From contig NZ_MDKC01000003.1 in assembly GCF_001712755.1 (NCBI RefSeq), positions 1 through 64,000 on the forward strand: a stretch of DNA of 64,000 bases, given 5' to 3'. Below, one piece after another: positions 1 to 10,003 of the stretch. Position 1 is the stretch's first letter. Each line of letters opens with the position of its first letter. The DNA comes from Gottfriedia luciferensis (lineage in GTDB: Bacteria; Bacillota; Bacilli; Bacillales; Bacillaceae_G). The notes beneath the pieces were generated by a model that was not told the DNA's origin, ran no database searches, and saw only the letters and a program-made list of their open reading frames with translations. A program made the position numbers and the translations under genes.

Positions 1-32
1 TTTTGAGGGTACGAAGTACAACTCAATTATAA

Positions 33-148
33 TCAGGTGATTATTGCGAAGAGGTCACACCCGTTCCCATACCGAACACGGCAGTTAAGCTCTTCAGCGT
101 CGATGGTAGTTGGGGGTTTCCCCCTGTGAGAGTAGAACGTCGCCTGGT
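33..148 (+). rRNA. rrf: 5S ribosomal RNA
   Basis: The sequence carries the core of Bacillus 5S rRNA: GCGAAGAGGTCACACCCGTT, the loop around CCGAACACGG, and the GGGGGTTTCCCCC hairpin. The terminal stem pairs CAGGTG (34-39) with CGCCTG (141-146). Only 32 bases precede it, so the 23S gene lies just outside the window and this is the last gene of an rRNA operon. Exact ends are uncertain by one or two bases. Confidence 0.96.
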
Positions 149-153
149 AATCA

Positions 154-185
154 AAAACATCAGCTATTAGGCTGATGTTTTTTTG
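154..185 (+). terminator. Rho-independent terminator of the rRNA operon
   Basis: A 10-bp stem (AAACATCAGC paired with GCTGATGTTT) with a 6-nt loop is followed by a run of T, immediately after the 5S rRNA. Confidence 0.9.
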
Positions 186-406
186 TGTTCAAATATGGAA
201 ATGTCAGTACTTATCATGACTTTACGTATCGAGAGAATAAATCTGAAGTCTAAAAGACAAACTTAAGAATCACCAACAAGTTCCGATAAAAATAAAAAGG
301 TTACTTTACTTTTGCTAAAAATAAATAAAGTAAACAATAATATTAATGCTGGGCAAACACCCTTAAATATAAATCTACATAACCTAGATTGAATGGAGGG
401 AAAAAG

Positions 407-1504
407 ATGAGAGGAAAAATACTCAATTATTATGCAGGAGGTAATACTGCAAAAGGGTTTTATAATCTCTATGACTCAGCTTTAGAGGATTTAGATAAAC
501 TATTCATTCTAAAAGGTGGTCCAGGTACTGGGAAATCAACTTTAATGAAAACAATTGGAGAATTGATTGTAAATAAAGGAATCGATATTGAATTTTTACA
601 TTGTTCTTCAGATACCAATTCAGTTGATGGCTTAATTATCCCGAAATTTCAAATAGGTATAGTGGACGGAACAGCACCACATGTAATTAAACCAAAAGCT
701 CCAGGCGTTATTGAGGAATATGTGAATTTAGGTGTTGCTTGGGATTCTAAGAAATTATCCGTACACAAGGAAGCAATACTATCTCTAAATGCTGAAATTT
801 CTAAGAAGTTTCAAACAGCATATAACACATTTGCGGCTTCATTAAGGGCTCATGATGAGATTGAAGAAATTTATATTTCCAATATGGACTTTTTAGAAGC
901 TAATAAACTGACTGACGAATTGATAGCGTTATTTTATGGTAATGACAATAATACTGAAAAAGACTCCAAAGTAAAACATAGATTTTTAGGTGCAGCAACT
1001 CCAAGTGGTGCGGTTGATTATATTCAAAATTTAACAGAAGAAATCGAAAAGCGATATTTTATTAAAGGTAGAGCTGGTTCTGGGAAATCAACAATGTTAA
1101 AGAAGATAGCAGCTGCAGGAGAAGAGAGAGGCTTTGATGTAGAGATATATCATTGTGGATTTGATCCAAACAGTCTTGACATGGTAATTATTCCAGAAAA
1201 AGGAATTGCGATCTTTGACAGTACAGCACCACATGAATATTTTCCCGATCGTGAAAATGACGAAATTATTGATATGTACGAAAGATGTATTACGCCAGGA
1301 ACAGATGAGAAATACGCCACTGAAATAGAAAGAACAACTAATTCTTATAAAGATAAAATGAAAGAAGCAATATCGTATTTGGCGGAAGCTAAAGTCCTTA
1401 GAGACGAATTAGAAGCGATTTATATAAGTGCTATGGACTTTTCAAAAGTTGAAAAAATACAGTCTGAATTGATAGAGGAAATTGAAAGTATGATTAATAA
1501 TTAA
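407..1504 (+). CDS. PRK06851-like ATPase with two tandem P-loop domains
   Basis: A 365-residue cytosolic protein made of two homologous halves. Each half has a Walker A motif (GGPGTGKST at about 37-45, GRAGSGKST at about 221-229), an HC..D.NS.D..IIP block, and a D.TAPH motif. This layout matches the PRK06851 family of Bacillus ATPases, whose biochemical role I do not know. An in-frame TTG at 389 would add six residues, but ATG 407 is preferred because GGAGGG (395-400) lies 6 nt upstream of it and would be inside the longer reading. The gene stands alone between the rRNA operon and its own terminator. Nucleotide binding is secure from the motifs; the substrate is unknown. Confidence 0.8.
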   Translation: MRGKILNYYAGGNTAKGFYNLYDSALEDLDKLFILKGGPGTGKSTLMKTIGELIVNKGIDIEFLHCSSDTNSVDGLIIPKFQIGIVDGTAPHVIKPKAPGVIEEYVNLGVAWDSKKLSVHKEAILSLNAEISKKFQTAYNTFAASLRAHDEIEEIYISNMDFLEANKLTDELIALFYGNDNNTEKDSKVKHRFLGAATPSGAVDYIQNLTEEIEKRYFIKGRAGSGKSTMLKKIAAAGEERGFDVEIYHCGFDPNSLDMVIIPEKGIAIFDSTAPHEYFPDRENDEIIDMYERCITPGTDEKYATEIERTTNSYKDKMKEAISYLAEAKVLRDELEAIYISAMDFSKVEKIQSELIEEIESMINN

Positions 1505-1518
1505 GGTTTTATAATTTG

Positions 1519-1551
1519 GAAAAGGTGTAACCACATTGGTGCGCCTTTTTT
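1519..1551 (+). terminator. Rho-independent terminator
   Basis: The stem AAAGGTG / CGCCTTT encloses a smaller ACCA/TGGT hairpin and is followed by a T-run, 15 nt after the ATPase stop codon. Confidence 0.75.
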
Positions 1552-2001
1552 ATTTTGGAAGAGATTCATTATAAAACTATTAGTACTTTCTAATCATTTT
1601 TTACTGAGGTATTCGAGAAGATGGATTAAATAAATTGAATTTTCTTTATATTTTCACAAATCAAGTTTTAAATTAATCTATTTAATAAAAAAAATTCGAC
1701 GCTTTATTAGATTTTTCGTCTTATTATTTATCATTTTTACAACTAAGAATACCATTATAAAATTTTTTTGTAATTATTTGTAGAAAAAAGGCACTTCATT
1801 TCATAAGAATTTCCCCCAATTTACTTCGTTATATGTTGAATGTACATTTAAATTGTATTTTATTTTCTTACTTAATGGTAAGGGCTTAGGTTTAACCCAA
1901 ATTGATCTCATTCTATATTTATTAAACTACTAACCTCTTAATCATAGTATTAAAGCAAATACATACTCGAATCAATACATTCGCAAAAAGGAGAGGAATA
2001 A
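1552..2001. other. AT-rich intergenic region upstream of the subtilase gene
   Basis: About 450 bp of very AT-rich DNA with no credible ORF. It should hold the promoter of the secreted protease; TTGAAT at 1836-1841 followed by T/A-rich hexamers is possible but not convincing. The protease ribosome binding site AAAGGAGAGG ends this stretch at 1987-1996. Confidence 0.5.
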
Positions 2002-5000
2002 ATGAAATTCACTAAAATTATACCGTTTAAAGTAATGACTTCAGTGGCAATCTCATCTTTGATTTTCTCATCTTATACAGCACTTGCTGAAAATAATGAT
2101 TCAACAACTCAAGCGGTTGAGGATCAAGTACCTCAATTACTAGACCAAAGTCCTAATGGTAAAGGAGACTTATATAAAGATAACCAAAAAGAAGTTTCTG
2201 AGAAAACTTATAAACCTACAGATAAAGTTCGATTTATTGTAGAAATTGAACAACCATCAACTTCCGAAACTTCTACAGTAAACAAAAAATCTCTATTTAA
2301 AGAAAAGCAAGACAAAGTAATCGAAGAAATTACAAAAAATAATAAGGATAAATCAAATTCACCTAAATTAAAACAACGCTTTTTTGAAGGGTTCAATGGA
2401 TTTAGTGTGGAGACGGAATATCAAAATTTAAAAGAGATTAAATCGATTCCTGGTGTAATGAACGTAAGCGTGGCAAGAACATTCCACGAAACGATGGCTG
2501 CAAGTAAAGAGTTAGTACAAGCACAAAAAGTTTGGAATCAATATGGTTATCAAGGAGAAGGTTTACTTGTAGCAGTTGTAGACTCTGGTATCGATTATAC
2601 TCATAAGGATATGACTTTGACTGAAAAGGGTAAACAAAAAGAGAAATTAACTCAAAGTGGAATTAAAGGTAAACTAGATGCTACATCTGTAAATGATGTT
2701 TGGTACACAGATAAAGTACCAACAGGCTATGATTGGGCTGATCATGATACAGATGTTATTCCTAGAGGCGATGGAAGTCCACACGGTACGCATGTAGCAG
2801 GTACGGTTGGTGCAAATGGTAACGATGCGACTGGCGGTGTTCAAGGAATCGCTCCTGGAACGCAATTATTGGCTGAGAAAGTATTCTCCGATACAGCAGG
2901 TGGTGCTTATGAGGATGACATTATCGCAGGTATAGAGCATGCAGTTACAATGGGTGCTGATGTAATCAATATGAGTTTAGGTGTTGATGCAGGTTTCGTG
3001 GGTGAGGATTTTGATCCGGTTCAAAAAGCAATTCGTTTAGCAACTGAACAAGGTACGCTTGTTGTAGTTGCAGCTGGTAACTCATCATATAGTACAAAGC
3101 ATGGATTATTATATCCTTCAGCAATGCAGCCATATGCAGATAATCCGGATATTGGAACAGTAGGTGCACCCGGAGTAAGTCCATATGCTTTATCAGTTGC
3201 TTCTTATGAAAATACAAAAATGCATTTAAATACTCTAGGTGATGCTAATGGATTTAAACTACCTTTCCAAGACCAAACTATGTTTGCACCAAGTAAAAAC
3301 TTTAAACTATCTAAAAACTTAACCCCAGGTCAAGAGTATGAAATGGTTTATGTAGGTGAAGGATCAAAGCTTACTGATTTTAGTACAAAAAATGTTGAAG
3401 GTAAAATTGTTGTAGCAAAAATGAATAATCAATATACATCATATTCGTTTGTTCAATTTAATGCCGCGAAATATAAAGCAAAGGCTGTTATTGTCGTTCC
3501 ACCTACTAGTATGGGTGATTATCCATATATGAAATTTGCGGTTACTTCTATACCAGCTGCAACAACTGGTAAAGCTGTAGGACAAGAATTAATCGATAAG
3601 TTATCTAATAATCAAGTTGTAAAAATGAAACTTGCCGGAGATACTTGGATTGATAACCCAATTAAAGATACGATGTCTTATTTTTCATCATATGGAGCTC
3701 CAAGTACATTAGATTTTAAACCAGAAATGTCTGCTCCAGGTGGTAATATTTATTCAACTGTACCTGGAAATGATTATGAAGTAATGAGTGGTACATCAAT
3801 GGCAACTCCTCATGTTGCAGGTGGTTCTGCGTTAGTATTACAGTCACTTTATGAAAAAGGATTACAACATTCAGAGAATACAGCTTTAAAAGCAAAAATT
3901 GCTTTAATGAACACATCAAAAATTGTAATGGATCCAAAAACAAATGGAGAAGTTCCGTATTCGCCTCGCGTACAAGGCTCTGGTTTAATGCAAATACAAA
4001 ATGCAATCAATACCCCAGTCGTTGTTACAAGTAGAAATACACCATTAGAGCAAGCTGGTGCAGTAGCTTTAAAAGAAATTGGACAAAACACAAGCTTTAA
4101 ACTAAATGTAGATGCATTTGATGCTCCTAAAGGAAAAAATAATAGTGCTGATATCGAATACAATGTATACGTAGATTTGTTAAAAGATAAAACAGAAACG
4201 AAGCAATTTGACTTAGACAGTGATGGCACACTTGATTCTAAGGATTATTTAACTTTAACTAGTGAACGCATTGACGGTGCAGCGATTACAGTAAATGATA
4301 ATAAAGTAACTTATAAAGATGGCTCGTTGCTTAAAATAAAGCCAGGTCAGTCAAAGATGCTGACAATTAATGTAAATCTACCAGAATCATTAGCGAAAAA
4401 TAGTTTTGTTGAAGGATTCGTGCGATTAGTTCCGGTGGCAAAAGACGAAGATAAGGCTGTACCAATTTCAGTTCCTTACATGGGCTTTTATGGAAAATGG
4501 GATGAACCAAGAAATATTGATGCTCCTGCATGGGAAAAAGATGCATTTTTAGGATACACAGCTCTTTGGGATGGAACTTCAGAACGTTATCCTAAAGGAT
4601 ATAATTCTACAACGGGTACATTTGATCTTAGCAAAATTGCCATATCACCAAACTTCCATTTAAATGGAATTTATTCTTCATTTACAGCATTACGGAATTT
4701 AGCAAAAACAGAAATGTATATTGAAAATCAAAATGGTAAAGTGGTTAAATATTTAGGTGATTTTAGTGAATTTAACGGAACTCCATATAAATTCAGGAAA
4801 AATGTCATGTCGTTTGGAGATACAAGTTATAATGAACTTTATGCTTGGGACATGAAAGATGAGTCAGGAGAATTTGTTCCAGACGGGGATTATAAATATG
4901 TTATCCGAACAACTTTAGATTATCCAGGTGCAAAACCTCAAGAAGTGAAAATGCCAGTAAAAGTTGATTCAGTACTACCTAAAGTCACAGATATTAAAGT

Positions 5001-5520
5001 TACTCCTAAAGATGGTGGTAAGTATGAAATTTCCTGGAAGGGTACAGATGATGATAGTGGATATGCTGCATCAATGGTTTGGGTCAACGGTAACTACTAT
5101 ACACCAGGAGCAGCGCAATCAATGATAGTTAACGTTGAACCTAAGAGCATTGTTATTGGTGGAGCTGACAACGCATTTAATCACTCATACACAACTTGGG
5201 GCGATCAAAGTTCAAAATATATGAGTGAATGGATGGTTCTTTCAAACGGTAGCGTATATCCGACTAACAATATAAGTAAAAATAGAGTAGCATCAGTCGA
5301 CTTCTTTGCTCAAAACAGAGTAGATTGGAAGTTCAATGTAAAAGATGCAAGTGGAAATATAGTAGATACTTTCGAATATAAAAATGAAAAAGAAATTCAT
5401 ACAAAGTGGATGCCAAAATCAGACTTACCAAACGGTACGTATTACATCTCTGCTGATGTCACAACAAAAGATGGATTCAAAGTAACTTCAACTCCGACTA
5501 AAGTAACAGTTCTTCAATAA
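2002..5520 (+). CDS. Secreted S8 family subtilisin-like serine protease (lactocepin/C5a-peptidase architecture)
   Basis: A 1172-residue exported protease. Residues 1-29 are a Sec signal peptide ending ALA|EN. Residues about 74-160 form an inhibitor-I9 propeptide (DKVRFIVEIEQ; FNGFSVE). The catalytic triad is visible as Asp194 (VVDSGID), His261 (HGTHVAG) and Ser599 (SGTSMATPHVAGG), with the oxyanion Asn360 (AAGN). A PA-type insertion lies between His and Ser (about 430-545). It is followed by Fn3-like (DUF1034-type) beta domains to the C-terminus. No LPXTG or cell-wall repeats are seen, so it is probably released or loosely held. It is monocistronic, with a clear terminator. A second, distantly similar subtilase sits at 52067-56410. 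Likely role, inferred from the family, is extracellular protein digestion. Confidence 0.92.
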   Translation: MKFTKIIPFKVMTSVAISSLIFSSYTALAENNDSTTQAVEDQVPQLLDQSPNGKGDLYKDNQKEVSEKTYKPTDKVRFIVEIEQPSTSETSTVNKKSLFKEKQDKVIEEITKNNKDKSNSPKLKQRFFEGFNGFSVETEYQNLKEIKSIPGVMNVSVARTFHETMAASKELVQAQKVWNQYGYQGEGLLVAVVDSGIDYTHKDMTLTEKGKQKEKLTQSGIKGKLDATSVNDVWYTDKVPTGYDWADHDTDVIPRGDGSPHGTHVAGTVGANGNDATGGVQGIAPGTQLLAEKVFSDTAGGAYEDDIIAGIEHAVTMGADVINMSLGVDAGFVGEDFDPVQKAIRLATEQGTLVVVAAGNSSYSTKHGLLYPSAMQPYADNPDIGTVGAPGVSPYALSVASYENTKMHLNTLGDANGFKLPFQDQTMFAPSKNFKLSKNLTPGQEYEMVYVGEGSKLTDFSTKNVEGKIVVAKMNNQYTSYSFVQFNAAKYKAKAVIVVPPTSMGDYPYMKFAVTSIPAATTGKAVGQELIDKLSNNQVVKMKLAGDTWIDNPIKDTMSYFSSYGAPSTLDFKPEMSAPGGNIYSTVPGNDYEVMSGTSMATPHVAGGSALVLQSLYEKGLQHSENTALKAKIALMNTSKIVMDPKTNGEVPYSPRVQGSGLMQIQNAINTPVVVTSRNTPLEQAGAVALKEIGQNTSFKLNVDAFDAPKGKNNSADIEYNVYVDLLKDKTETKQFDLDSDGTLDSKDYLTLTSERIDGAAITVNDNKVTYKDGSLLKIKPGQSKMLTINVNLPESLAKNSFVEGFVRLVPVAKDEDKAVPISVPYMGFYGKWDEPRNIDAPAWEKDAFLGYTALWDGTSERYPKGYNSTTGTFDLSKIAISPNFHLNGIYSSFTALRNLAKTEMYIENQNGKVVKYLGDFSEFNGTPYKFRKNVMSFGDTSYNELYAWDMKDESGEFVPDGDYKYVIRTTLDYPGAKPQEVKMPVKVDSVLPKVTDIKVTPKDGGKYEISWKGTDDDSGYAASMVWVNGNYYTPGAAQSMIVNVEPKSIVIGGADNAFNHSYTTWGDQSSKYMSEWMVLSNGSVYPTNNISKNRVASVDFFAQNRVDWKFNVKDASGNIVDTFEYKNEKEIHTKWMPKSDLPNGTYYISADVTTKDGFKVTSTPTKVTVLQ

Positions 5521-5532
5521 AAGTCAATAATT

Positions 5533-5578
5533 GAAAAAGCTATCTTTCCCAATTATTATAGGGATAGATAGTTTTTTT
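5533..5578 (+). terminator. Rho-independent terminator of the subtilase gene
   Basis: GCTATCTTTCCC pairs (one mismatch) with GGGATAGATAGT, followed by seven T. Confidence 0.85.
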
Positions 5579-5688
5579 GTTTTTCAATGATTCATTCGTT
5601 GTAAAAATCCGAATAAGAAATAAAAACATTATAGTTGCTATCAGTAATTTAATAAAAATAGACATCATAGAATGTAAAAAACCGAGCA

Positions 5689-5732
5689 AAACACGAACAT
5701 TAAAATATTTTTTAAGAAAAACATTCATATTT
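5689..5732 (+). promoter_or_regulatory. Possible PurR operator (two inverted PurBoxes)
   Basis: The known Bacillus PurBox core CGAAC occurs at 5694-5698 (11 of 13 consensus positions for 5689-5701). A weak inverted box (9 of 13) is centred 30 bp downstream, the spacing expected for PurR. The pair lies just upstream of the purE promoter. The second box is poor, so this is tentative. Confidence 0.4.
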
Positions 5733-5734
5733 TA

Positions 5735-5763
5735 TTGAAAAAAGAGTTATAAATTGATACTAT
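5735..5763 (+). promoter_or_regulatory. Sigma-A promoter of the pur operon
   Basis: TTGAAA (5735-5740), a 17-nt spacer and TACTAT (5758-5763) place the transcript start near 5770, just before the riboswitch aptamer. Confidence 0.75.
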
Positions 5764-5784
5764 AGAGATAGGAAATTTAGCAAA

Positions 5785-5853
5785 CCTCATATAAGTTTGG
5801 GAATATGGCCCAAAAGTTTCTACCTAGTAACCTTAAATTACTGGACTATGAGG
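5785..5853 (+). promoter_or_regulatory. Purine riboswitch, guanine type
   Basis: The aptamer has the classic order: P1 CCTCAT/ATGAGG, the junction ATATAAGTTTGGGAATATGG, the P2 loop, TTTCTACC, and a P3 hairpin. The specificity base in J3/1 is C5846 (GACTATGAGG), which in this family selects guanine/hypoxanthine rather than adenine. It lies between the promoter and a strong terminator, as in the B. subtilis pur leader, so binding should stop transcription of the operon when guanine is plentiful. Confidence 0.97.
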
Positions 5854-5886
5854 GGAAGTTAATCACACGTGTACGTATTTAAGTAT

Positions 5887-5946
5887 ACGCCTAAGTAGAT
5901 TATCTTTCCTCACCATAGAGGGATAAATCTATTTAGGCGTTTTTTG
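5887..5946 (+). terminator. Riboswitch-controlled terminator in the pur leader
   Basis: ACGCCTAAGTAGATT pairs almost completely with AATCTATTTAGGCGT, with an inner CCTC/GAGG helix, followed by six T. It is the expression platform of the upstream aptamer. Confidence 0.9.
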
Positions 5947-6001
5947 TTTAAAATTTATGATAAACATAAAAAAATAGCGAATAAACTTGGGGGATAAGCA
6001 G

Positions 6002-6487
6002 ATGAAACCGGTGGTTGGTGTCATTATGGGGAGTACAAGTGATTGGGAAACAATGAAACATGCTTGTGATGTGTTAGAAGAGTTGAATATCAACTATGAG
6101 AAACGAGTTGTTTCGGCACATCGTACACCAGATTTAATGTTTGAGTATGCAGAATCAGCTAGAGAACGTGGTATTAAAGTAATTATTGCAGGTGCAGGCG
6201 GGGCTGCTCACTTACCAGGAATGGTAGCAGCAAAAACGACACTTCCAGTAATTGGTGTACCAGTACAATCAAAAGCTTTAAATGGATTAGATTCATTATT
6301 ATCAATTGTACAAATGCCAGGTGGAGTACCTGTTGCGACTGTTGCAATTGGTAAAGCAGGTGCGACGAATGCAGGCTTACTTGCAGCTCAAGTATTAAGT
6401 ATCCAAGATCAAGAAGTTTATTTAGCATTAGAAACTCGTCGTGAAAACACTACTAAACAAGTTCTAGAAAGCAGTGAGTCACTATGA
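6002..6487 (+). CDS. purE: N5-carboxyaminoimidazole ribonucleotide mutase
   Basis: PurE converts N5-CAIR to CAIR in purine synthesis, working with PurK. The 161-residue protein shows the class I PurE signatures [13 protein letters not shown] near the N-terminus, the SAHRTPD loop, and the glycine-rich [11 protein letters not shown] segment. An in-frame TTG at 5987 would add five residues, but GGGGG (5989-5993) is a ribosome binding site for ATG 6002 and B. subtilis PurE has about the same length. It is the first gene of the operon, behind the guanine riboswitch, and its stop overlaps the purK start (ATGA). Confidence 0.97.
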   Translation: MKPVVGVIMGSTSDWETMKHACDVLEELNINYEKRVVSAHRTPDLMFEYAESARERGIKVIIAGAGGAAHLPGMVAAKTTLPVIGVPVQSKALNGLDSLLSIVQMPGGVPVATVAIGKAGATNAGLLAAQVLSIQDQEVYLALETRRENTTKQVLESSESL

Positions 6488-7632
6488 ATAGCAAAGTAAT
6501 TCTACCAGGACAAACAATAGGAATCATCGGTGGAGGCCAACTTGGAAGAATGATGGCGCTTTCAGCGAAAGAGATGGGCTATAAAATAGCTGTTTTAGAT
6601 CCTACTCCAAACTCGCCTTGTGGGCAAGTATCTGATATAGAGATTACGGCTGAGTATTCTAATATAGAAGCAATAAAACAGCTTGCGAAAGTAAGTGATG
6701 TTATAACATATGAATTTGAAAATATAGATGTAAACGCACTTGAGTATTTAGATGAACATTCTTATTTACCTCAAGGTAGTGAGTTATTAAAGCTAACAAG
6801 AAATAGATTAACTGAAAAAACAGCTATTCAAAATTTAGGCATTAAGGTTGCTCCATTTCGACTAGTAGAAAATGAAGAGCAATTTTCTGAAGCAGTTACG
6901 AAAATAGGTTTACCAGCTGTATTGAAAACGACAACAGGTGGTTATGACGGAAAAGGGCAAGTTGTTTTAAGATCTGAAGAAGACTTTGTTGAAGCGTTAG
7001 AACTTGTTAAAAAACAGCAATGTATTCTTGAGGGCTGGGTTCCTTTTGAAAAAGAATTGTCAATAATTGTCGCAAGAAATAGTAATGGAGAGGTAAGTAC
7101 GTTTCCAATAGCAGAGAATGTTCATATAAATCAAATTTTGCATACTTCATCTGTACCGGCAAATACCTCAAAATTAGTAATAGAAACAGCAGAAAGCTAT
7201 GCAAAAAAAGTAGCTAGCTCATTTCATCTTGTAGGTGTTTTAGCAATTGAGTTATTTGTAACAGAAGATGAGCAAGTTTATATTAATGAATTAGCTCCGC
7301 GTCCACATAATACAGGACACTATACAATGGAGGCAGTTGAAACTTCACAATTTAAGCAGCATATTCGAGCGGTTTGTAATTTACCATTAGGGAATACGGA
7401 ATTACTAAAACCAGTTGTAATGGTGAATATATTAGGTGAACATGTTGAAGAAGTATTGAAAGTAATGCAAAATGATAGTACATTAAATGTCCATCTTTAT
7501 GGTAAAGAAGAAAGCAAAAATGGCCGTAAAATGGGACATATTAATATAATGGCAGCATCAACAGAACTAGCGATGCAAAAAGTACAAGAGTTAGGGATTT
7601 GGGAACAAAACCCGGTGGAGGTAAAAATATGA
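6484..7632 (+). CDS. purK: 5-(carboxyamino)imidazole ribonucleotide synthase
   Basis: An ATP-grasp enzyme of 382 residues that carboxylates AIR to N5-CAIR with ATP and bicarbonate. The N-terminus has the preATP-grasp [13 protein letters not shown] motif. The ATP-grasp core includes [12 protein letters not shown] and the metal-binding region [13 protein letters not shown]. Translation is coupled to purE through a 4-nt overlap and to purB through the same kind of overlap. Length and motifs are full for the family. Confidence 0.97.
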   Translation: MNSKVILPGQTIGIIGGGQLGRMMALSAKEMGYKIAVLDPTPNSPCGQVSDIEITAEYSNIEAIKQLAKVSDVITYEFENIDVNALEYLDEHSYLPQGSELLKLTRNRLTEKTAIQNLGIKVAPFRLVENEEQFSEAVTKIGLPAVLKTTTGGYDGKGQVVLRSEEDFVEALELVKKQQCILEGWVPFEKELSIIVARNSNGEVSTFPIAENVHINQILHTSSVPANTSKLVIETAESYAKKVASSFHLVGVLAIELFVTEDEQVYINELAPRPHNTGHYTMEAVETSQFKQHIRAVCNLPLGNTELLKPVVMVNILGEHVEEVLKVMQNDSTLNVHLYGKEESKNGRKMGHINIMAASTELAMQKVQELGIWEQNPVEVKI

Positions 7633-8924
7633 TTGAACGTTATTCACGCCCAGAAATGGCAGCAATTTGGACAGAAGAAAACAAATTTAAAGCTTGGTTA
7701 GAAGTTGAAATCTTAGCATGTGAAGCATGGGCTGAATTAGGAGATATTCCTAAAGAAGACGTAAAGGTGTTACGAGAAAAAGCTTCTTTCGATATAAACC
7801 GAATTTATGAAATTGAAAAAGAAACACGTCATGACGTAGTTGCATTTACACGTGCAGTTTCTGAAACATTAGGCGACGAACGTAAATGGGTACATTATGG
7901 CTTAACATCAACAGATGTAGTAGACACGGCACTTTCATACTTACTACGTCAGGCAAATGATATCTTATTAAAAGATTTAGAGAATTTCATTGGAATTCTT
8001 GAAACGAAAGCTAAAGAACATAAGTACACAGTAATGATGGGACGTACTCACGGTGTACATGCAGAACCAACTACTTTTGGTTTAAAACTTGCATTATGGA
8101 CTGAAGAAATGAAACGTAACTTAGAGCGATTTAAGAATGCGATTGAAACAGTTCGAGTAGGTAAAATCTCAGGCGCTGTTGGAACTTACGCAAATATTCC
8201 TCCATTTGTTGAAGAATATGTTTGTGAAAAGTTAGGAATTCAAGCAGCTCCAATTTCAACTCAAACTTTACAACGTGATCGTCATGCTCACTACATGGCA
8301 ACATTATCTTTAATTGCAACTTCAATTGAAAAGTTTGCAACTGAAGTACGTGGATTACAAAAAAGTGAAACACGTGAAGTTGAAGAATTCTTTGCAAAAG
8401 GTCAAAAAGGCTCTTCTGCAATGCCACATAAACGTAATCCAATTGGATCTGAAAACATGACAGGTTTAGCTCGTGTAATTAGAGGTCACATGGTAACGGC
8501 TTATGAAAATGTATCACTTTGGCATGAAAGAGATATCTCACATTCATCTGCAGAAAGAATCATCTTACCAGATGCAACAATTCTTTTAAATTACATGTTA
8601 AATCGATTTGGAAATATAGTTAAAAACCTTACAGTATTCCCTGAGAATATGAAACGTAACATGGATCGTACTTACGGATTAATTTATTCTCAACGTGTAC
8701 TTCTTGCTTTAATTGAAAAAGGAATGTCACGTGAAGAGGCTTATGATACTGTTCAACCAAAAGCAATGGAAGCTTGGGAAACTCAAGTTCAGTTTAAAGA
8801 GCTTGTAGAAGCAGAAGAAAAAATTACTTCTTTATTATCTCAAGAAGAAATTAATGATTGCTTTGACTACAGCTACCACTTAAGTCAAGTCGATACAATT
8901 TTTGAACGCTTAGGATTAAATTAA
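7629..8924 (+). CDS. purB: Adenylosuccinate lyase
   Basis: PurB cleaves SAICAR to AICAR plus fumarate and adenylosuccinate to AMP plus fumarate. The 431-residue protein has the fumarase/aspartase superfamily signature [11 protein letters not shown] (261-271) with the catalytic Ser loop, and the His motif [10 protein letters not shown] (138-147). A reading open from 7599 would add ten residues, but the ribosome binding site GGTGGAGG (7614-7621) and the known N-terminus [10 protein letters not shown] fix the start at 7629, overlapping purK by 4 nt. B. subtilis PurB is also 431 residues. Confidence 0.97.
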   Translation: MIERYSRPEMAAIWTEENKFKAWLEVEILACEAWAELGDIPKEDVKVLREKASFDINRIYEIEKETRHDVVAFTRAVSETLGDERKWVHYGLTSTDVVDTALSYLLRQANDILLKDLENFIGILETKAKEHKYTVMMGRTHGVHAEPTTFGLKLALWTEEMKRNLERFKNAIETVRVGKISGAVGTYANIPPFVEEYVCEKLGIQAAPISTQTLQRDRHAHYMATLSLIATSIEKFATEVRGLQKSETREVEEFFAKGQKGSSAMPHKRNPIGSENMTGLARVIRGHMVTAYENVSLWHERDISHSSAERIILPDATILLNYMLNRFGNIVKNLTVFPENMKRNMDRTYGLIYSQRVLLALIEKGMSREEAYDTVQPKAMEAWETQVQFKELVEAEEKITSLLSQEEINDCFDYSYHLSQVDTIFERLGLN

Positions 8925-8930
8925 TAAATA

Positions 8931-8972
8931 TTGTTTGGCTAAGATTAGAGAAAAAAATTCTTAGCCAAACAA
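8931..8972 (+). other. Perfect 13-bp intercistronic hairpin between purB and purC
   Basis: TTGTTTGGCTAAG (8931-8943) is exactly repeated as its reverse complement at 8960-8972, with an extra A-T pair at the loop side. No T-run follows, so it is not a typical terminator. It may stabilise or process the mRNA. Confidence 0.7.
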
Positions 8973-9038
8973 TTCAAATAACAGATAAAGCAGAAATCTA
9001 TTGGGTGTTTAAATGAGGATATGGGAGGCATTGTTAGC

Positions 9039-9761
9039 ATGGCAGAGCAAGTAATGTTATATGAGGGAAAAGCAAAAAGAATTTTCTCAACTGAGAATCC
9101 TGAAATTGTAAGAGTTGTGTACAAAGATTCAGCAACTGCATTTAACGGTGAAAAGAAAGCAGAAATTGCCGGTAAAGGTCGCTTGAATAATGCAATTACT
9201 AGTTTACTATTTTCAAAGTTAATGGAATCAGGTATTGCATCTCATTTCGTAGAAAAAACATCAGAACTTGAACAACTTGTAAAACGAGTAACAATTGTAC
9301 CAATTGAAGTAGTTGTTAGAAATATCGTTGCTGGTAGCTTATCGAAACGCATGGGTTTAGATGAAGGTGTTAAGTTAGAAAAGCCAATCATTGAGTTTTA
9401 TTACAAACGTGATGACTTAGGTGATCCAATTATTAATGAAGATCACATCGCTGCACTTAAACTAGCAACAACTGAAGATCTTGAAACAATTAAAGAGATT
9501 GCTCTCCGTGTTAATGATGTACTAGTAGAACAGTTTAATGCATGTAATGTTCGATTAGTTGATTTTAAATTAGAGTTTGGCAAATTAAATGATGGAACAA
9601 TTTTGTTAGCAGATGAGATTTCACCAGATACTTGCCGATTATGGGATAAAGATACAAACGCAAAATTTGATAAAGATGTATTCCGTAGAGATTTAGGTAA
9701 CTTAACAGATGGATACGAAGAAATTTTAAAACGCTTAGGGGGATTATCATGTTCAAAGTAA
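9039..9761 (+). CDS. purC: Phosphoribosylaminoimidazole-succinocarboxamide synthase (SAICAR synthetase)
   Basis: PurC joins CAIR and aspartate using ATP. The 240-residue protein has the family N-terminus LYEGKAKRIF, the AFNGEKK segment, VVVRNIVAGSLSKR and the active-site stretch LVDFKLEFG...LADEISPDTCRLWD. ATG 9021 is in frame but has no suitable Shine-Dalgarno; GGGAGG (9023-9028) serves ATG 9039. The 3' end overlaps purS by 13 nt, suggesting translational coupling. Confidence 0.96.
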   Translation: MAEQVMLYEGKAKRIFSTENPEIVRVVYKDSATAFNGEKKAEIAGKGRLNNAITSLLFSKLMESGIASHFVEKTSELEQLVKRVTIVPIEVVVRNIVAGSLSKRMGLDEGVKLEKPIIEFYYKRDDLGDPIINEDHIAALKLATTEDLETIKEIALRVNDVLVEQFNACNVRLVDFKLEFGKLNDGTILLADEISPDTCRLWDKDTNAKFDKDVFRRDLGNLTDGYEEILKRLGGLSCSK

Positions 9762-10003
9762 GAGTATTCGTTACATTAAGAGAAAGTGTTTTAGATCCAC
9801 AAGGAAATGCAGTTAAAAATGCACTTCATAGCATGAATTTTAGCGAAGTTCAAGATGTTCGTATCGGTAAATATATGGAATTATTAATTGATAAAAATGT
9901 TGCAGATTTAGATACTACAGTAAAAGAAATGTGTGAAAAGTTATTAGCAAACATCGTAATTGAAGATTACCGTTATGAGGTAGAGGAGGTAGTCGCACAG
10001 TGA
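9749..10003 (+). CDS. purS: Phosphoribosylformylglycinamidine synthase, PurS subunit
   Basis: This 84-residue protein is the small structural subunit of the three-part FGAM synthase (PurS-PurQ-PurL) used by Gram-positive bacteria. The family start [20 protein letters not shown] is complete. PurS bridges glutaminase and synthetase subunits. It sits directly before purQ, sharing a 4-nt overlap (GTGA), and its start lies inside the end of purC after the ribosome binding site AGGGGG. Confidence 0.97.
   Translation: MFKVRVFVTLRESVLDPQGNAVKNALHSMNFSEVQDVRIGKYMELLIDKNVADLDTTVKEMCEKLLANIVIEDYRYEVEEVVAQ

Noticed and set aside
2208-4229. Several antisense ORFs inside the first subtilase gene
   Set aside because: They are shadows of the real coding frame, without ribosome binding sites or family features.
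5540-5728. Minus-strand 62-codon ORF with one hydrophobic helix upstream of the pur leader
   Set aside because: It lacks a ribosome binding site, overlaps the subtilase terminator and the possible PurR boxes, and has no family resemblance.
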